DNA of 64,000 bases. It comes from Diphasiastrum complanatum (taxonomy: Eukaryota; Streptophyta; Lycopodiopsida; Lycopodiales; Lycopodiaceae). This document shows, piece by piece, positions 21,236 to 31,504 of this stretch. The stretch is taken from assembly GCA_029204225.1 (NCBI GenBank), contig CM055094.1, forward strand, positions 66,610,536 through 66,674,535, written 5' to 3'. Each line of letters starts with the position of its first letter. Position 1 is the stretch's first letter. The position numbers and the translations under genes are program-made. The notes under the pieces were generated by a model, which was given only the letters and a program-made list of their open reading frames with translations, made no database searches and had not been told where the DNA came from.

Positions 21236-22285
21236 CCCACCATTGCTAGTTGTACTAGAAGAATGAATATCAGAATGCACAAGTTGAAAAGCTTCTTTAG
21301 ATCTAGAAGTAGATCTAGAATAAGCAAGTCTATGAGATTTGGACAAGGCACAATGTTCACAAACACTATTGTTTGCAACAAGACTTTTAGGGAGACCAAG
21401 AACAAGCTCTTTCTTTGCCATTACCTCCAAAGATTTGAAGTTGGGATGGCCCAACCTCTTGTGCCAAACTTCTTGGTTTGTCAATTGCTCCCTAGCCATA
21501 CATCCTTCATGATTAGAGATCACACATGCATCAAGCTTGAAAAGTTTACCATGCCTCCTACCTTGAGCAATCAAGGATCCACATTTACTTATCAAACATG
21601 CATCTCCAATGAACTCCACATCAAGTCCTTTGTCAATCATTTGACTTACACTAAGCAAATTCTTAGTGATTGAAGGAATGTACAAAACATTTTCAAGATT
21701 TGCTTTCCTATTTGTTGAAAGGGAAATAGGAATAGTGCCTATGCCTTTGATGTCACATTGACCATCATTTGCAGTGTAGATGATGTTACCTTCTCCCTCA
21801 TAAGTCAATAAGGATGTAAAGTATTCCTTATGTCTTGTCATGTGAGATGAGGCTCCACTATCAATCCACCAAGGATCATTATCATCTATGTTGGCTAACA
21901 AACTTGAAGTCATAACAAGTGATTCACATGTGTTATGTTCTTCCTCATCTATTGTAAGATTTCCTTGCCTCTCTCCTTGCTCTCTTTTCTTCTTATAACA
22001 TTCATTTGCAAAATGACCTTTTATCCCACAATAAAAGCACTTGAACTTTGACTTATTGTTCTTAGTAGAAGAGGAAGAGGAAGAGTGATCATCATGATCA
22101 AAGTTACCACCTTTGGACCATTTCCCTTTGCCTTTACCTTTGCCCTTGAATTTGCCTTTTGTGAAGAAAGCCTCTTCACCTCCACCTTGCAAGGATGCAC
22201 CATCAAGCTTTGATTGCAACCTATGTTCTTCAGCCAATAAGATTTCTTTGAATGGCAAAACTTTGCACAAGGTTAGCATGTTCAT
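21095..22285 (-). CDS. copia gag C-end, protease and integrase start (separate frame)
   Basis: This 396-codon frame includes KGKGKGKWSK basic linker, the nucleocapsid knuckle CFYCGIKGHFANEC, the protease site PWWIDSGASSHMT, the protease body to ISLSTNRKANLENVLYIPSI, and the gag-pre-integrase HHCC zinc finger (VWHKRLGHPNFKSL, VCEHCALSKSHR). It ends in the first integrase strand (MYATFIDE). A small deletion at about 21190 (FIDE, then SRYTWIYLLKSKDE continues in the pol frame) separates it from the rest of pol. The first in-frame ATG is an accident of the upstream break; the true start is the gag ATG at 22757. Confidence 0.88.
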   Translation of the reverse strand: MNMLTLCKVLPFKEILLAEEHRLQSKLDGASLQGGGEEAFFTKGKFKGKGKGKGKWSKGGNFDHDDHSSSSSSTKNNKSKFKCFYCGIKGHFANECYKKKREQGERQGNLTIDEEEHNTCESLVMTSSLLANIDDNDPWWIDSGASSHMTRHKEYFTSLLTYEGEGNIIYTANDGQCDIKGIGTIPISLSTNRKANLENVLYIPSITKNLLSVSQMIDKGLDVEFIGDACLISKCGSLIAQGRRHGKLFKLDACVISNHEGCMAREQLTNQEVWHKRLGHPNFKSLEVMAKKELVLGLPKSLVANNSVCEHCALSKSHRLAYSRSTSRSKEAFQLVHSDIHSSSTTSNGGAKMYATFIDEVGILGSIFLKVRMKCLLHLSCSRMKWKTNSIQRSNA

Positions 22286-22757
22286 TTAGCAAACCATTCA
22301 ACATAACTTGGACTATTTCACCATCTTTTATGTTCTCATCAATGCATGCTAAATCATCACTTAGGGACTTAACTCTCAAGATAAATGCATGAGCACTTTC
22401 ACCCTCTCTTTGCCTACTAGAAAATATTTGTCTCCTTAGGGTCAATACCCTAGATGTGGACTTTGATTCAAAGAGCTTCTTTAAGGCATTCCATGCCTCA
22501 CTTGCACTTTGACACTTTCCAACTTCCTTGAGAAGTTCATTTGTAACATTCATTTTAATGATATGAAGAGCCCTTTTGGCCTTCTTATCAAACCTTTGTT
22601 GCTCTTGAAGTGTGAGAGGTCTCTCTTCAATTTCTGCAACTATGTCCATGAGTTCATTCAACTCAAGTAAGGACTCCATCCTCACTTTCCAAGTAGAGTA
22701 GTTTGATGAACTCAACCTTTCACTAGACTCTAGCATGATCCCACCATTGGAAGCCAT
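22245..22757 (-). CDS. copia gag capsid part
   Basis: Starts at ATG 22757 (MASNGGIMLESSERLSSSNY) and gives the capsid-like UBN2 region: TWKVRMESLLELNELMDIV, KKAKRALHIIKMNVTNELL, ESKSTSRVLTLRRQIFSSR, HAFILRVKSLSDDLACIDE, NGLLNEHANLVQSFAIQ. Compared with the gag at 26993, the segment between SFAIQ and KEILL is shortened, and the frame ends at TGA 22230 (RNLIG). Reading resumes in the next frame as the knuckle-protease frame. The capsid would still be made, but not the polyprotein. Confidence 0.88.
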
Positions 22758-23917
22758 GATTCTAATGTTTCTTCAACTTTTAGGTTCTGTCCTAAAGCAC
22801 TTAGCACTCACTTTTCTCTCAACAAATGATAGATAAAGAGATCTATGAAGATTTAGGACCCTAAAACACTTCTATCTTGAACCTAGATGGTTTCCAAGCA
22901 TAGAAAGGAAGATTGAAACACATGCAACACTTTGCACACACTAAGAATGGATTACAAAATCAAACCAACCTGAACACACTCTTGCTTAAGCTCTCAAACT
23001 TTCCAGCAAGTGACCAAATCAAGTTATGGTGTGAAGAGTTACTTGCATTCTTAGAAAATACCCAAAACTAGGATGCCAAGATTACCTAGTAATGAACAAA
23101 CTTGATCAACATATGATCAACACACTAAGATATTGATTCAACCTGTAAAACCACATGTAAACCACACTTCTAAAAGTTTATAAACTCCAGCAAGTGATAA
23201 ATACAAGATTTAGAGGTGAATGAATGAGCACACTTAGTGAATCACAAGACTAGCTTCACTATCTTGTCAAATCTTGGTGTTTAGATGTAGATCTAAGATC
23301 ACTTCACATGAGAATGTTCCTCAACCTGTTAAGAACCTGAAAACACACTTGCATAATGGTTAACACCTTCCAGCAAATGCTCCAATCAAATTACATAAGG
23401 AGAGTTACTTACATGCTCAACAAAGTACACCAAAATTTATGCCAAAATTGATGACAATCTTTACAATATGCTCTTCACAATGGAGCTTACAATATGTTCA
23501 CCCAAAAAAGGGGATCTTTCATCCAAATGGGAGCTTTGCTCAGCCTTTAGGAGAATTACAACTCACTCAAAAGAGCATTTGTCATCCACTTAAGGAGAAG
23601 TTTCATCCACTTAAGGAGAGTGTTCATCCAAGAATGGAGATTGTCAACAATAGGATTGAAAAGAACATTGTTAGTATTGAATATGCACAAGCCTCACAAT
23701 CACAAATGATTAGGTGTTATGATCTGATCCAAAATAGTTTCTTTTCAGCCTCTGATCTTCAATAGACCTGAAATATGCTTTTGATCCACAAGTTCAACTC
23801 ACAAAACAAAGGTTAGTAAGATTTGATCAACAAAGCAATGCAAAATCATGCTAGAACTTGATCAAACATCCAAATATCACCAAAAATGGAATACTTACTG
23901 TAAATAGAAGCCAACTA
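22758..23917 (-). other. long 5' leader of young copia element
   Basis: 1.16 kb untranslated leader. It holds three diverged repeats with the words ACACACTT and TTCCAGCAA (around 22930-23030, 23150-23210, 23340-23420) and two nearby copies of CATCCACTTAAGGAGA at 23585-23625. A 108-codon antisense frame (23439-23765) lies here; I see no family for it. Confidence 0.6.
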
Positions 23918-23929
23918 GCTCTGATACCA
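23918..23929 (-). other. primer binding site (tRNA-iMet) of young element
   Basis: Minus strand TGGTATCAGAGC directly after the 5' LTR; complementary to initiator-Met tRNA. Confidence 0.93.
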
Positions 23930-24584
23930 TGTGAAAAATACAGATCCTAAGTGGATCTAAACTCCAAGATCATTGGCTTGAATGCTTGCACTCCAAACTA
24001 CATAAGCTAGGAATTGGCAACACATTCTATGCTACCTAGAATGCAAAGAACTTGATCAAAAAGCATTTATCACAAATGGAAACTTCCATAAACATCAAGT
24101 GCGGCCCAAAATAGCATTATACAGTCCATAATACATCAGCCTATCACTTTTGGAAAGCACCTAAGATCATACACAATAGCTTGAAGACAATACACACAAC
24201 AATGCTCTCAATGGAGGAAGAAACAATGACAATGATCTATTGATCTCAATGAAGCATACAAAAGGTTTCTCCAACCTGTTCTCCAAGACTTCCCTACTAT
24301 TTATGGATGAGGAAGATGACTCTCTCTCCTCTCTCTAGAAGGTACTTGACCCTAGATATTCCCTATATAGGAAAAATAGCTAAAAATGGCTTATATGACC
24401 AAAATACATCAAAATGGTCTCATTTTGAAGGGTATGAAGTTTGACACTTCATCATACTGAAAAAATACAGTAAATAAAAACATTGTGGCCTGGTTCACAC
24501 GTGTGAAACTCCAGAACCAAAACTATTTACAATTTTAGCCAATTTAGGCCTCAAACTAGCTAGGAAATGTTGACAATTTTCACA
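23930..24584 (-). repeat. 5' LTR of young copia element
   Basis: 655 bp, one difference from the 3' LTR seen by eye. Palindrome TTCACACGTGTGAA at 24494-24507. Followed by the target duplication GAGTC at 24585-24589. Confidence 0.95.
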
Positions 24585-24759
24585 GAGTCCTTGGTCTTCT
24601 TTGAGTCCAATAGTGTGATTGGATTTGATTTTGGTGTGATTTGATTCAAATTTAGTGTGCCTTAATGTTTGTGATCTAGGCAAGGTCCATTTTCCAAGGT
24701 GGGGGTCACAAAATCAGACTTAAGAGTCACTTCACAAGTTTTTAAGTTGTGCACAAATA

Positions 24760-25100
24760 CTTTCTCATCATGGCATCAATTGAGGCAAATGGAAGGTCCA
24801 AATCAAGGTGCTCCTATTGTGGCAAGATGGAGCATCCAAATCTCAAATCAATGGATGTTGGATTTGACTTTGATGGCAAGAATGAAGTCTTCTAATATTG
24901 GTGATGTCAAGAATCTTCCAAAGCTTAAGGATTATTCAAGAGAAGAAAAAGGTGTAGAGTATCAACCTCCACACCTAGGCAAACCAAAGCGATCATCAAT
25001 ATCGAAGGAGGAGTCATCAAGGATTCTTTGCACAAGCACAAGAATATGCAAAGGGAACACACTATCTTATCCACCTCTAACACTTTCATGACTTATTTGA
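24760..25100 (+). pseudogene. retroelement gag-like fragment with broken zinc knuckle
   Basis: The frame reads EANGRSKSRCSYCGKMEHPN and LKSMDVGFDFDGKNEVF. The Cys-Cys-His spacing fits CX2CX4H of a CCHC knuckle, but the last Cys is Ser. Stops follow. The inverted copy is 44069-43674. No capsid or protease is attached. The following 25100-25690 is unassigned; one frame (KIRMAIKHKDMMQTLCYYSM) is open by about 65 codons without a motif. Confidence 0.45.
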
Positions 25101-25706
25101 TAAATGAAACAAGTTGCTTTGATGATATGCCAAAATCTTAAAGTAGGCTTGAGCCAATTCCACATGGCTATGATGCTTTTTTGAGATACAAAAGTGTGAT
25201 GATTTGTGACTGTCTATTTGATTGCCTTCCATTTGATCATATGTGGAATGTCTATCTACTTGCTTTTGGATTTAATGCAAATAGATTGGTCAAATCATCA
25301 ATTTGTTGGATGATGTTGTTTTTTCCTGTATTTAGGCGAATTGTAAACTCTTTATGAGAGTAATTGTGAATCATCCTCTAAGGACACTTATGTCCATAAT
25401 GAAGTATTTAGTCTCATTATATCTAAGATTAGAATGGCAATCAAGCATAAAGATATGATGCAAACTCTTTGTTATTATAGCATGCATAGTCTTGCCAATC
25501 TTGATGTGCCTAGTTCTCGAAATCTTGGTAACATGATGTTGGATCTTTGTGGTCCTTTTGAGTCAAGGAGGACTCTTGATTTCCTTCTGTAGTCTCAGCT
25601 ATTTTCAAGGAGGATGAGCTTTTGTATCAATCTTATGCTTCAAGGATGGAAGAAGCTCTTCTTGATGCTTGGAGATAATTTTCAATCAAAGAAGCCTTGT
25701 CATGGC

Positions 25707-25925
25707 TTGACATACTTGGTCAAAATATTGTATTTATCGATTTTTTGCAAGGGGCACACTTAGTGTGAGTCTTTTTTTTGTTACGCCATCCTTTTTCTCA
25801 ATAGACATGTGCTTAACCCTCTATAGTGAGCATTTCCATAGTTCTCCAAAAATACTCACCCATAGTCCAAAACACTCGCCAACTGAGCATTTCTTACCAT
25901 GTAGAGATTTATGTGAGATTTGTGT
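25707..25925 (+). repeat. dispersed repeat (second copy of 3870 block)
   Basis: Same block as 3870-4080, ending GAGATTTATGTGAG. It is joined directly to the protease fragment at 25926; in the 4 kb copy the join is different, so the two pieces came together here. Confidence 0.7.
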
Positions 25926-26045
25926 GAATCCTTTACTTAGTAATTGAATCACACTAAATAAATTCTTGGTAATAGAAGGTATGAACAAAACATCCTTCAA
26001 ATGAACGTTCCTATTTGTAGAGAGAGAAATAGGAGTTGTGCCAAT
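25926..26045 (-). pseudogene. copia protease fragment of the 760 family
   Basis: Minus-strand frame IGTTPISLSTNRNVHLKDVL then FIPSITKNLFSVIQLLSKGF, about 40 codons, nearly the same as in the ORF at 760. It is cut on one side by the LTR at 26046 and on the other by the dispersed repeat. Inverted-repeat partner: 42720-42840. Confidence 0.8.
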
Positions 26046-26512
26046 TGTGAGAGATTTCAACTAGTTTAGTCTAGTTTAGTCACATTTTGGTAAATTGTCA
26101 ATAAGTGGCCAAAACTCATTTTAGACTTAGAGATAAACTTTTTCAAGTTATATTAGTTTAAAATACATTCAATAAACACTTTTGGAAAGTGTGGGAAAGT
26201 TGGTAGTCGAGTCTGAGAGAGATTCAAATTTGAACTTTGGGTACATTGAATCTAGACCCAAAAATAGTAGGGTTTACATTTTGGAGGGAAAGCCAAGTGG
26301 CCAAATAGGGTTTGGAAACTCTATAAAAGGATGTAACTTGTGGAGAGACACATCTTCTCTCTTATCTATCTCATTTCATGCTTATACATGGTTCTTTTGG
26401 ATTCTACTACTCATTGGTGCACTATCTTGGTGTTATCTTGCAATTCTATGTGTAGAATGATCATTTATTGTTATTTTCGGTTTCACACGTGTGAAATATT
26501 GTAGGGTACTGT
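26046..26512 (+). repeat. truncated copia LTR (second family), left arm
   Basis: Begins TGTGAGAGATTTC; TATA box CTATAAAAG at 26321-26329 and palindrome TTTCACACGTGTGAAA at 26481-26496. The full LTR is 653 bp in the right arm (42067-42719). Here its last part, the PBS and about 100 bp of leader are missing: a 308-bp deletion joins GTACTGTAAT to GTGTAGACTTG. Confidence 0.85.
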
Positions 26513-26992
26513 AATGTGTAGACTTGATCTTTTTTAGGTCAAAACTCAATATAGGGTTATATACTTGATCAATTCTGATTTCACACTTGGCTTACTGGAA
26601 TTAGATGATTTTTGGTGCATTAGGAAGGTCTCATTGGAGTCTACAAGAAGATATACCAAGTTTCTAGAAATTGCATGTAGAATTTGAGATATTCAATTTT
26701 TTGTGATTTTGTCAAAACCCTAATTTTGATTGGATCTCTAGTTTGTGAGGTTACTGAACTTCATTTGAGTGTGTTTCAATCTTAGTAAGTGGCAAGAATC
26801 ATTAGATTGAGGATAGATCATAGGTTGATCAAGATTTCACTATTCTATGTGTTGATTTTCTAGTTAGAAGTGCTAGAAGAGATTTGAGAGGTTCCATATC
26901 TTTGTGATTTCTTCTTGAGTTCATTTTTTGACATTCAAGAGAGTGCTTTGTGCATTGGAACAGGTTGAAAGAGAAGATCATGTCACTTCAAC

Positions 26993-28080
26993 ATGGCTAC
27001 AAGTGGTGGATTTATGTTGGAGAGCAATGATAGGCTTACCTCAATCAACTATTCTACTTGGAAGGTGAGGATGGAGTCCTTATTGGAGATGAATGAGTTG
27101 ATGGAGATTGTTGCAGGTGTGGAGGAGAGACCTCAAGCACCTCAAGATCAAGTGAGGTATGACAAGAGAGCAAAGAAAGCTCTACACATGATTAAGATGA
27201 ATGTTACCAATGAACTTCTCAAGGAAGTTGGTAAGTACACATCATCTTTGGAGGCTTGGGAAGCTTTGAAGAAACTTTATGAATCCAAGTCTACATCAAG
27301 AGTGCTTACTCTTAGGAGGCAAATCTTTCAAAGTTTGCAAAAGAAGGAAGAGAGTACTCATGCTTTTGTTTTGAGGGTTAAGGCATTCAATGATGAGTTA
27401 GCATGTATTGATGAAAGCATTAAGGAGGTAGGGCTTGTTCAAGTTATACTTAATGGCTTGTTGGATGATCATGCTAATATTGTTCAAAGTTTTGCTATTC
27501 AAAAGACTTTGCCAAGTATTGTGGATTTTCAAGAGATCTTGGTGAATGAGGAGTATAGGCTTCAATCAAGAGGAGGTGGATCTACATCGACATCTCATTA
27601 TGAAGAGGATGTTATGTTCATCAAAGGCAAGTTCAAGGGCAAAGACAAAGACAAGTGGTCTAAAGGGCAAGATTAAGGTGAGACTTCTTCTTTTGGCAAA
27701 AAGAAAGATCAGTCTAAATTGAAATGCTTTTATTGTGGAATCAAAGGGCATTTTGCAAATGAATGTTTGAAGAACCAAAGAGATGAAGGTAGCAAGCAAA
27801 TCAACTTTACTACTAATGATGAGGGTCTAGGTGGTGGTGATTCTCTTTTGATGTGTTCATCAAGTCCAATATCAAGTGAAGGTGACAAAGATTCATGGTG
27901 GATTGATAGTGGAGCTAGCTCACACATGACTAGTCACAAGGAGTTCTTTACTTCTTTGGTCACTTATGATGGAGCCAAGAAAGCAATTCACATGGCCAAT
28001 GGTGGTGAGTGTGTGATTGAAGGTATTGGTTCAATTCCTATTTGTCTCTCTCGTAATAGGAAAGCAAGACTTGATGGTGT
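26993..28080 (+). pseudogene. copia gag-protease, truncated, with stop at 27674
   Basis: From ATG 26993 (MATSGGFMLESNDRLTSINY) a full-length capsid region runs through NELLKEVGKYTSSLEAWEAL, RRQIFQSLQKKEESTHAF and QKTLPSIVDFQEILVNEEYR. TAA at 27674-27676 stops it in the basic linker (KWSKGQD). The frame then continues with knuckle CFYCGIKGHFANEC, protease site SWWIDSGASSHMTSHK and body to IPICLSRNRKARLDGVEI, where similarity to copia ends (about 28085) and unrelated DNA begins. The right-arm copy lacks this stop and has another one, so the frame was open when the arm was duplicated. Confidence 0.85.
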
Positions 28081-28169
28081 TGAAATTCTAGTCCAACATG
28101 TATATATGCATTCAGAGATAAATGTGCATGGATTCAACCGTCAGGACCACAAAAAAAGTAATTGTGAGT

Positions 28170-29007
28170 ATTGATATTTTTGATACTTTGATTTTTGTCA
28201 TTCATAAATGTCTAATAGTAAACTTGCCAATCTGATCATTTTTCTCTTGCAAATTTATATCAATCCAACATAAATGAATGGGAGCCGTGTGGATCTTTAG
28301 CAGGTGTGTTAGATGTTATTCACACTGATATTGGACAGCTGCAATATCGAGGTTGAACTACAAAAGATCTAGTTGACAGTGGGACTTTTTTTTATGAATC
28401 AATGTACATTCCTGATACAAAAGAAAATTTTGGACAAATAGTACCAATTCCATTACCGAGTTTTGAAAGTGATGAATGGATTGCACCAGATGCTACAGTT
28501 TCATAATCATTTCGTTGCAAGATATATAATGATGTAAAAAATTCATTAAAAATGAGCATGGGATAAAAATCAGTCAGATTGAGTTGGTTTATTTCCTTGA
28601 ATATATTTGTGGATTTCTTTTCAAGTGTCAATGTATACAAAACCCCAACGATGTATGCAAAAATTTATCAGATAGTTTATTATCTGAACTTATGGATGAA
28701 GGTTGGGACAAAAGATCAGATGGAGAAATAGAATGCAGAATTAAAATGTCTTCCATGTGCTTCCGTTATCAAATTGAAAAAAAAAAATGTTGAGCTTATG
28801 TTTCCATTATCAAAGATAGAAAAAAATAAAGGTAAATGGGTGCCACTCGATCAAGACTTGGAAGCCAGTGGACATTCAAAACGAAAAAATATTGAAATCA
28901 TATATGTCGTTTTGACGTGTGTTGAGGTGGAAGAAGATTGGAGTCTAAACTACATCAGGCGAGAACTATTGCTCCTACAAGATGATGTACTTTCAGACTT
29001 CAGATAA
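28170..29007 (+). pseudogene. unidentified coding remnant, conserved in both arms
   Basis: Several frames on this strand look protein-like and are matched in the right arm (40080-39452). They include SGTFFYESMYIPDTKENFGQ with IVPIPLPSFESDEW; SWFISLNIFVDF-type and LVYFLEYICGFLFKCQCIQN; SLLSELMDEGWDKRSDGEIE; and RREL-type ends with VEEDWSLNYIRRELLLLQDD. I recognise no family. It could be the 3' part of the transposase-like gene family seen elsewhere in the arms, or a captured host fragment. Frame changes near 28500 and 28790. Confidence 0.35.
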
Positions 29008-29075
29008 ACTGTAAACACTTGATCTTTTATAAATAGTTTCAATCAAAACTTTCTAATACAATCTCTGTACTAATT

Positions 29076-29077
<2 letters not shown>

Positions 29078-29108
<31 letters not shown>
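29078..29108. repeat. (AG)n microsatellite
   Basis: About 15 AG units. Its inverted-repeat partner is the CT run at 39348-39381, of slightly different length. Confidence 0.95.
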
Positions 29109-29113
<5 letters not shown>

Positions 29114-30150
29114 CGCATGGGAGGAGAGAGAGAAAGAGAAATTTTGTCACTAGAATGTTGCACATCATTTTGCACATACCTTTTTTATCATGTTTTCATG
29201 GCACCAGTACAACGAAAATATGCGAAAAACCCGACACCTTCGTATTTTTTGCTGATACATTTTTCGCTACTATATTTTCTCATATATTTTAACAAAAAAA
29301 AATGACAGTCTTTGGTTCCAATATCACGCATTGTTTCAAAGATTGTGTATATTATTATTTGCGCAGTTCAAAACTCACAAATACTGAGCTAAACTTTTGC
29401 GAACTGAAGCGAAGCATTTGTGTATTTTGCCTATTTATTTGTTTATTTATTTTGTTTTGCTTTTAGGACTAGACACTTTATTATTGAGTATGTACCTTCA
29501 AAATGAAGGACGCTTTCATTTAATATTGGTCTAATCCGCCAAAATATCATCAATACGCCTAAAACCTCAAACACTTCTATTTTTTTTGCTACCACTTTCC
29601 ATCACTCTTGCTCTCTGATTTTTGAACTATTGTGATCAAGCTCTTTTCTGCCATCACTCGTTTACAATTGCAAGCGCCATGGCAATCGTATTCAAAACGC
29701 ACCCAAAGCCAGTATTATCAGTGTAAATACCTAAAAACATTTAAAAGTAATATTTTTCCAGCTCTGGATGAGTATCTAAATAAGTTAGATTCAATTAACA
29801 TTTTCAATGTTAAGTTGTTTCTAGCCTTAAACCAGTTCCTTCTCGAGTTTCCCATTAGCTATTATTCCTTGATCTGTGGGAAATCTACACAGATTGGGAA
29901 GCTGACTATTCTCGTTATTTGGAGGAAGTCAAAACAAATAATATACTTCACTCCACTAATCCAATAACCAGACCATACCACACTTACAGTTATGTAAATA
30001 TTGTTTCTCTTATGTCATATGCTCTCTTATCTATTCAACAACTGTACATTAAATAAAAATTCTCAGAATATACATATGTTGCCCTTTCACTAACTGTCCT
30101 TTCTGCCGAGATGTCTGAAATCATGTTTGAGGATAGTTGGTAAATGCATC
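29109..30150. other. unassigned, inverted copy at 38.3-39.35 kb
   Basis: No motif recognised. A 111-codon frame at 29632-29967 is cut in the right arm to 67 codons, which suggests that it is not a maintained gene. Confidence 0.4.
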
Positions 30151-30155
30151 TTGTA

Positions 30156-30452
30156 AATAATACCATCTCCCACCATTGGGGAATCAAGGAATGGGGGGTT
30201 ATCCACATTTGCCATTTCAAGAAGATTATAATCGAAAGAATAATTATTTCCTAGCCACAAAAGAAATGACCTTGGAGCAAGTGAATGAAGAGAATGAAGC
30301 CCGAGCTAAGGCTATTTTTCACAGCAAGCCAGCCAGCAGAAAGTGACAGAGAAGGATGTAAACAAGTTGTTTGCGAGCCGCTACACAGCTGAGGAAGGGG
30401 ATATGTGGAGCCTCATGATTTCACATTATCCAAGTTTTTGTTATATATTGTA
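30156..30452 (+). pseudogene. host-like exon fragment, unidentified
   Basis: The frame YHLPPLGNQGMGGYPHLPFQ, EDYNRKNNYFLATKEMTLEQ and VNEENEARAKAIFHSKPAS (30156-30345) continues in another frame as QQKVTEKDVNKLFASRYTAE and EGDMWSL (to about 30420). It reads like an ordinary hydrophilic cellular protein broken by one frameshift at the CAGCAAGCCAGCCAGCAG repeat. The right-arm copy (38310-38010) has the same break, so it predates the duplication. I cannot name the family. Confidence 0.4.
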
Positions 30453-31352
30453 AAAACTTTCAATTTATATATATATAAATGTGCTATAGTGCCTAAATTC
30501 ATGTACAGAGCCTATTTTCACTTTGTAAATTCACATTTAGGGTAGAATTTGCAACGTTCTATAGAGACAAAATAGCGGATCTCAACCAACATTTTGACGG
30601 TTGATAAACGACATTGAGGCTGGTGATCGTTCCTTCCTATAAGGTCGACACTTCGTGCCATTGTACTTACGCATTTTGCACAGAGCTGAGTATCAATCGA
30701 GAGAGAAGAGCAAGTTTCTATAGCTTGAGCATACTTTCTCTCTGCCATCTTTTACAACATTACTTCTTATCAATTGAGCGAATACACTCTGTATGATCTG
30801 TAATTGTTTGTGATACTGTTCTGTTTGTGTCACACATATTTCTCACATTTTACTGAATTTTAGTCAATCTAACACGGACTTTCAGACATCATCAGCAAGC
30901 AACAATTCTGACTAATGTGTGTAGGGAATTAGCCAAAGTTGTTAAGCATAACCTTTAGCAGAACTTCCTTCAATTCTGAATGAGCTATGTGTTCAGATAA
31001 TGAGTTTGTTTGATGCTCTGTTATGTTTGCTTCCTGCGATAAGAACTAATTCTCTATGCTTGATTAAGAGGAATCTTTAGCCAATGCGATTCTGTCTGAC
31101 AAATCTATTTGCTAATTGGCGAGTTTTGGAGGTGATTTCATAGAGGAGGCTTTCTAGCATTCCAAATGCAAGAGAGGATGGATAGGCTTTCCATACATAC
31201 ATTTATCATACAAAAGATGAGATTATTCTCTCTCTTGAGGAACGATCAAACCTTTTATACTACTTAATTCATCGATTTTGTGAAAATCTATAATGACTAG
31301 GCCACCACAGCAACTCAAGCACTAGATGGCCCAGATCAACCAAACACGGGAT
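30453..31352. other. non-coding, with antisense frame 30748-30518
   Basis: A 76-codon minus-strand frame (MAERKYAQAIETCSSLSIDT) is identical but for one residue in the right arm (37713-37943). There is no motif. 31115-31195 is specific to this arm. The arm ends at 31352, where the PR-10 block starts. Confidence 0.4.
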
Positions 31353-31504
31353 GGATCATCTAGCGCGATGATAGTTGATGCCCCTCTGGTAAAGTCCGAA
31401 GACATTCAGTTCCAAGCTTCGCAAGCCCCAGCCATCCGAATGGAAAATACATAAGGCTAATACAAAAACGAGAGGATGACAAGAGAAATTTCGAGAATGT
31501 TGCG

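Larger units (their letters stand above)
18187..24584 (-). mobile_element. Full-length young Ty1/copia retrotransposon
   Basis: 6,398 bp with two 655-bp LTRs, PBS, gag, protease, integrase, RT and RNase H in copia order, and a polypurine tract, flanked by GAGTC duplications. By eye the LTRs differ at one base (C at 18543, A at 24286), so insertion was very recent. The coding region carries two frame disruptions (near 22245 and 21190), so it probably moved with enzymes supplied by a related copy, or was damaged since. The empty site in the right arm (44176-44180) dates it after the inverted duplication. Confidence 0.97.

Noticed and set aside
23439-23765. 108-codon antisense ORF in the copia leader
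   Set aside because: Its repeated HPLKE words come from a DNA-level repeat; no family and wrong strand for the element.
29632-29967. 111-codon ORF as a gene
   Set aside because: The right-arm copy is cut to 67 codons and no motif is present.
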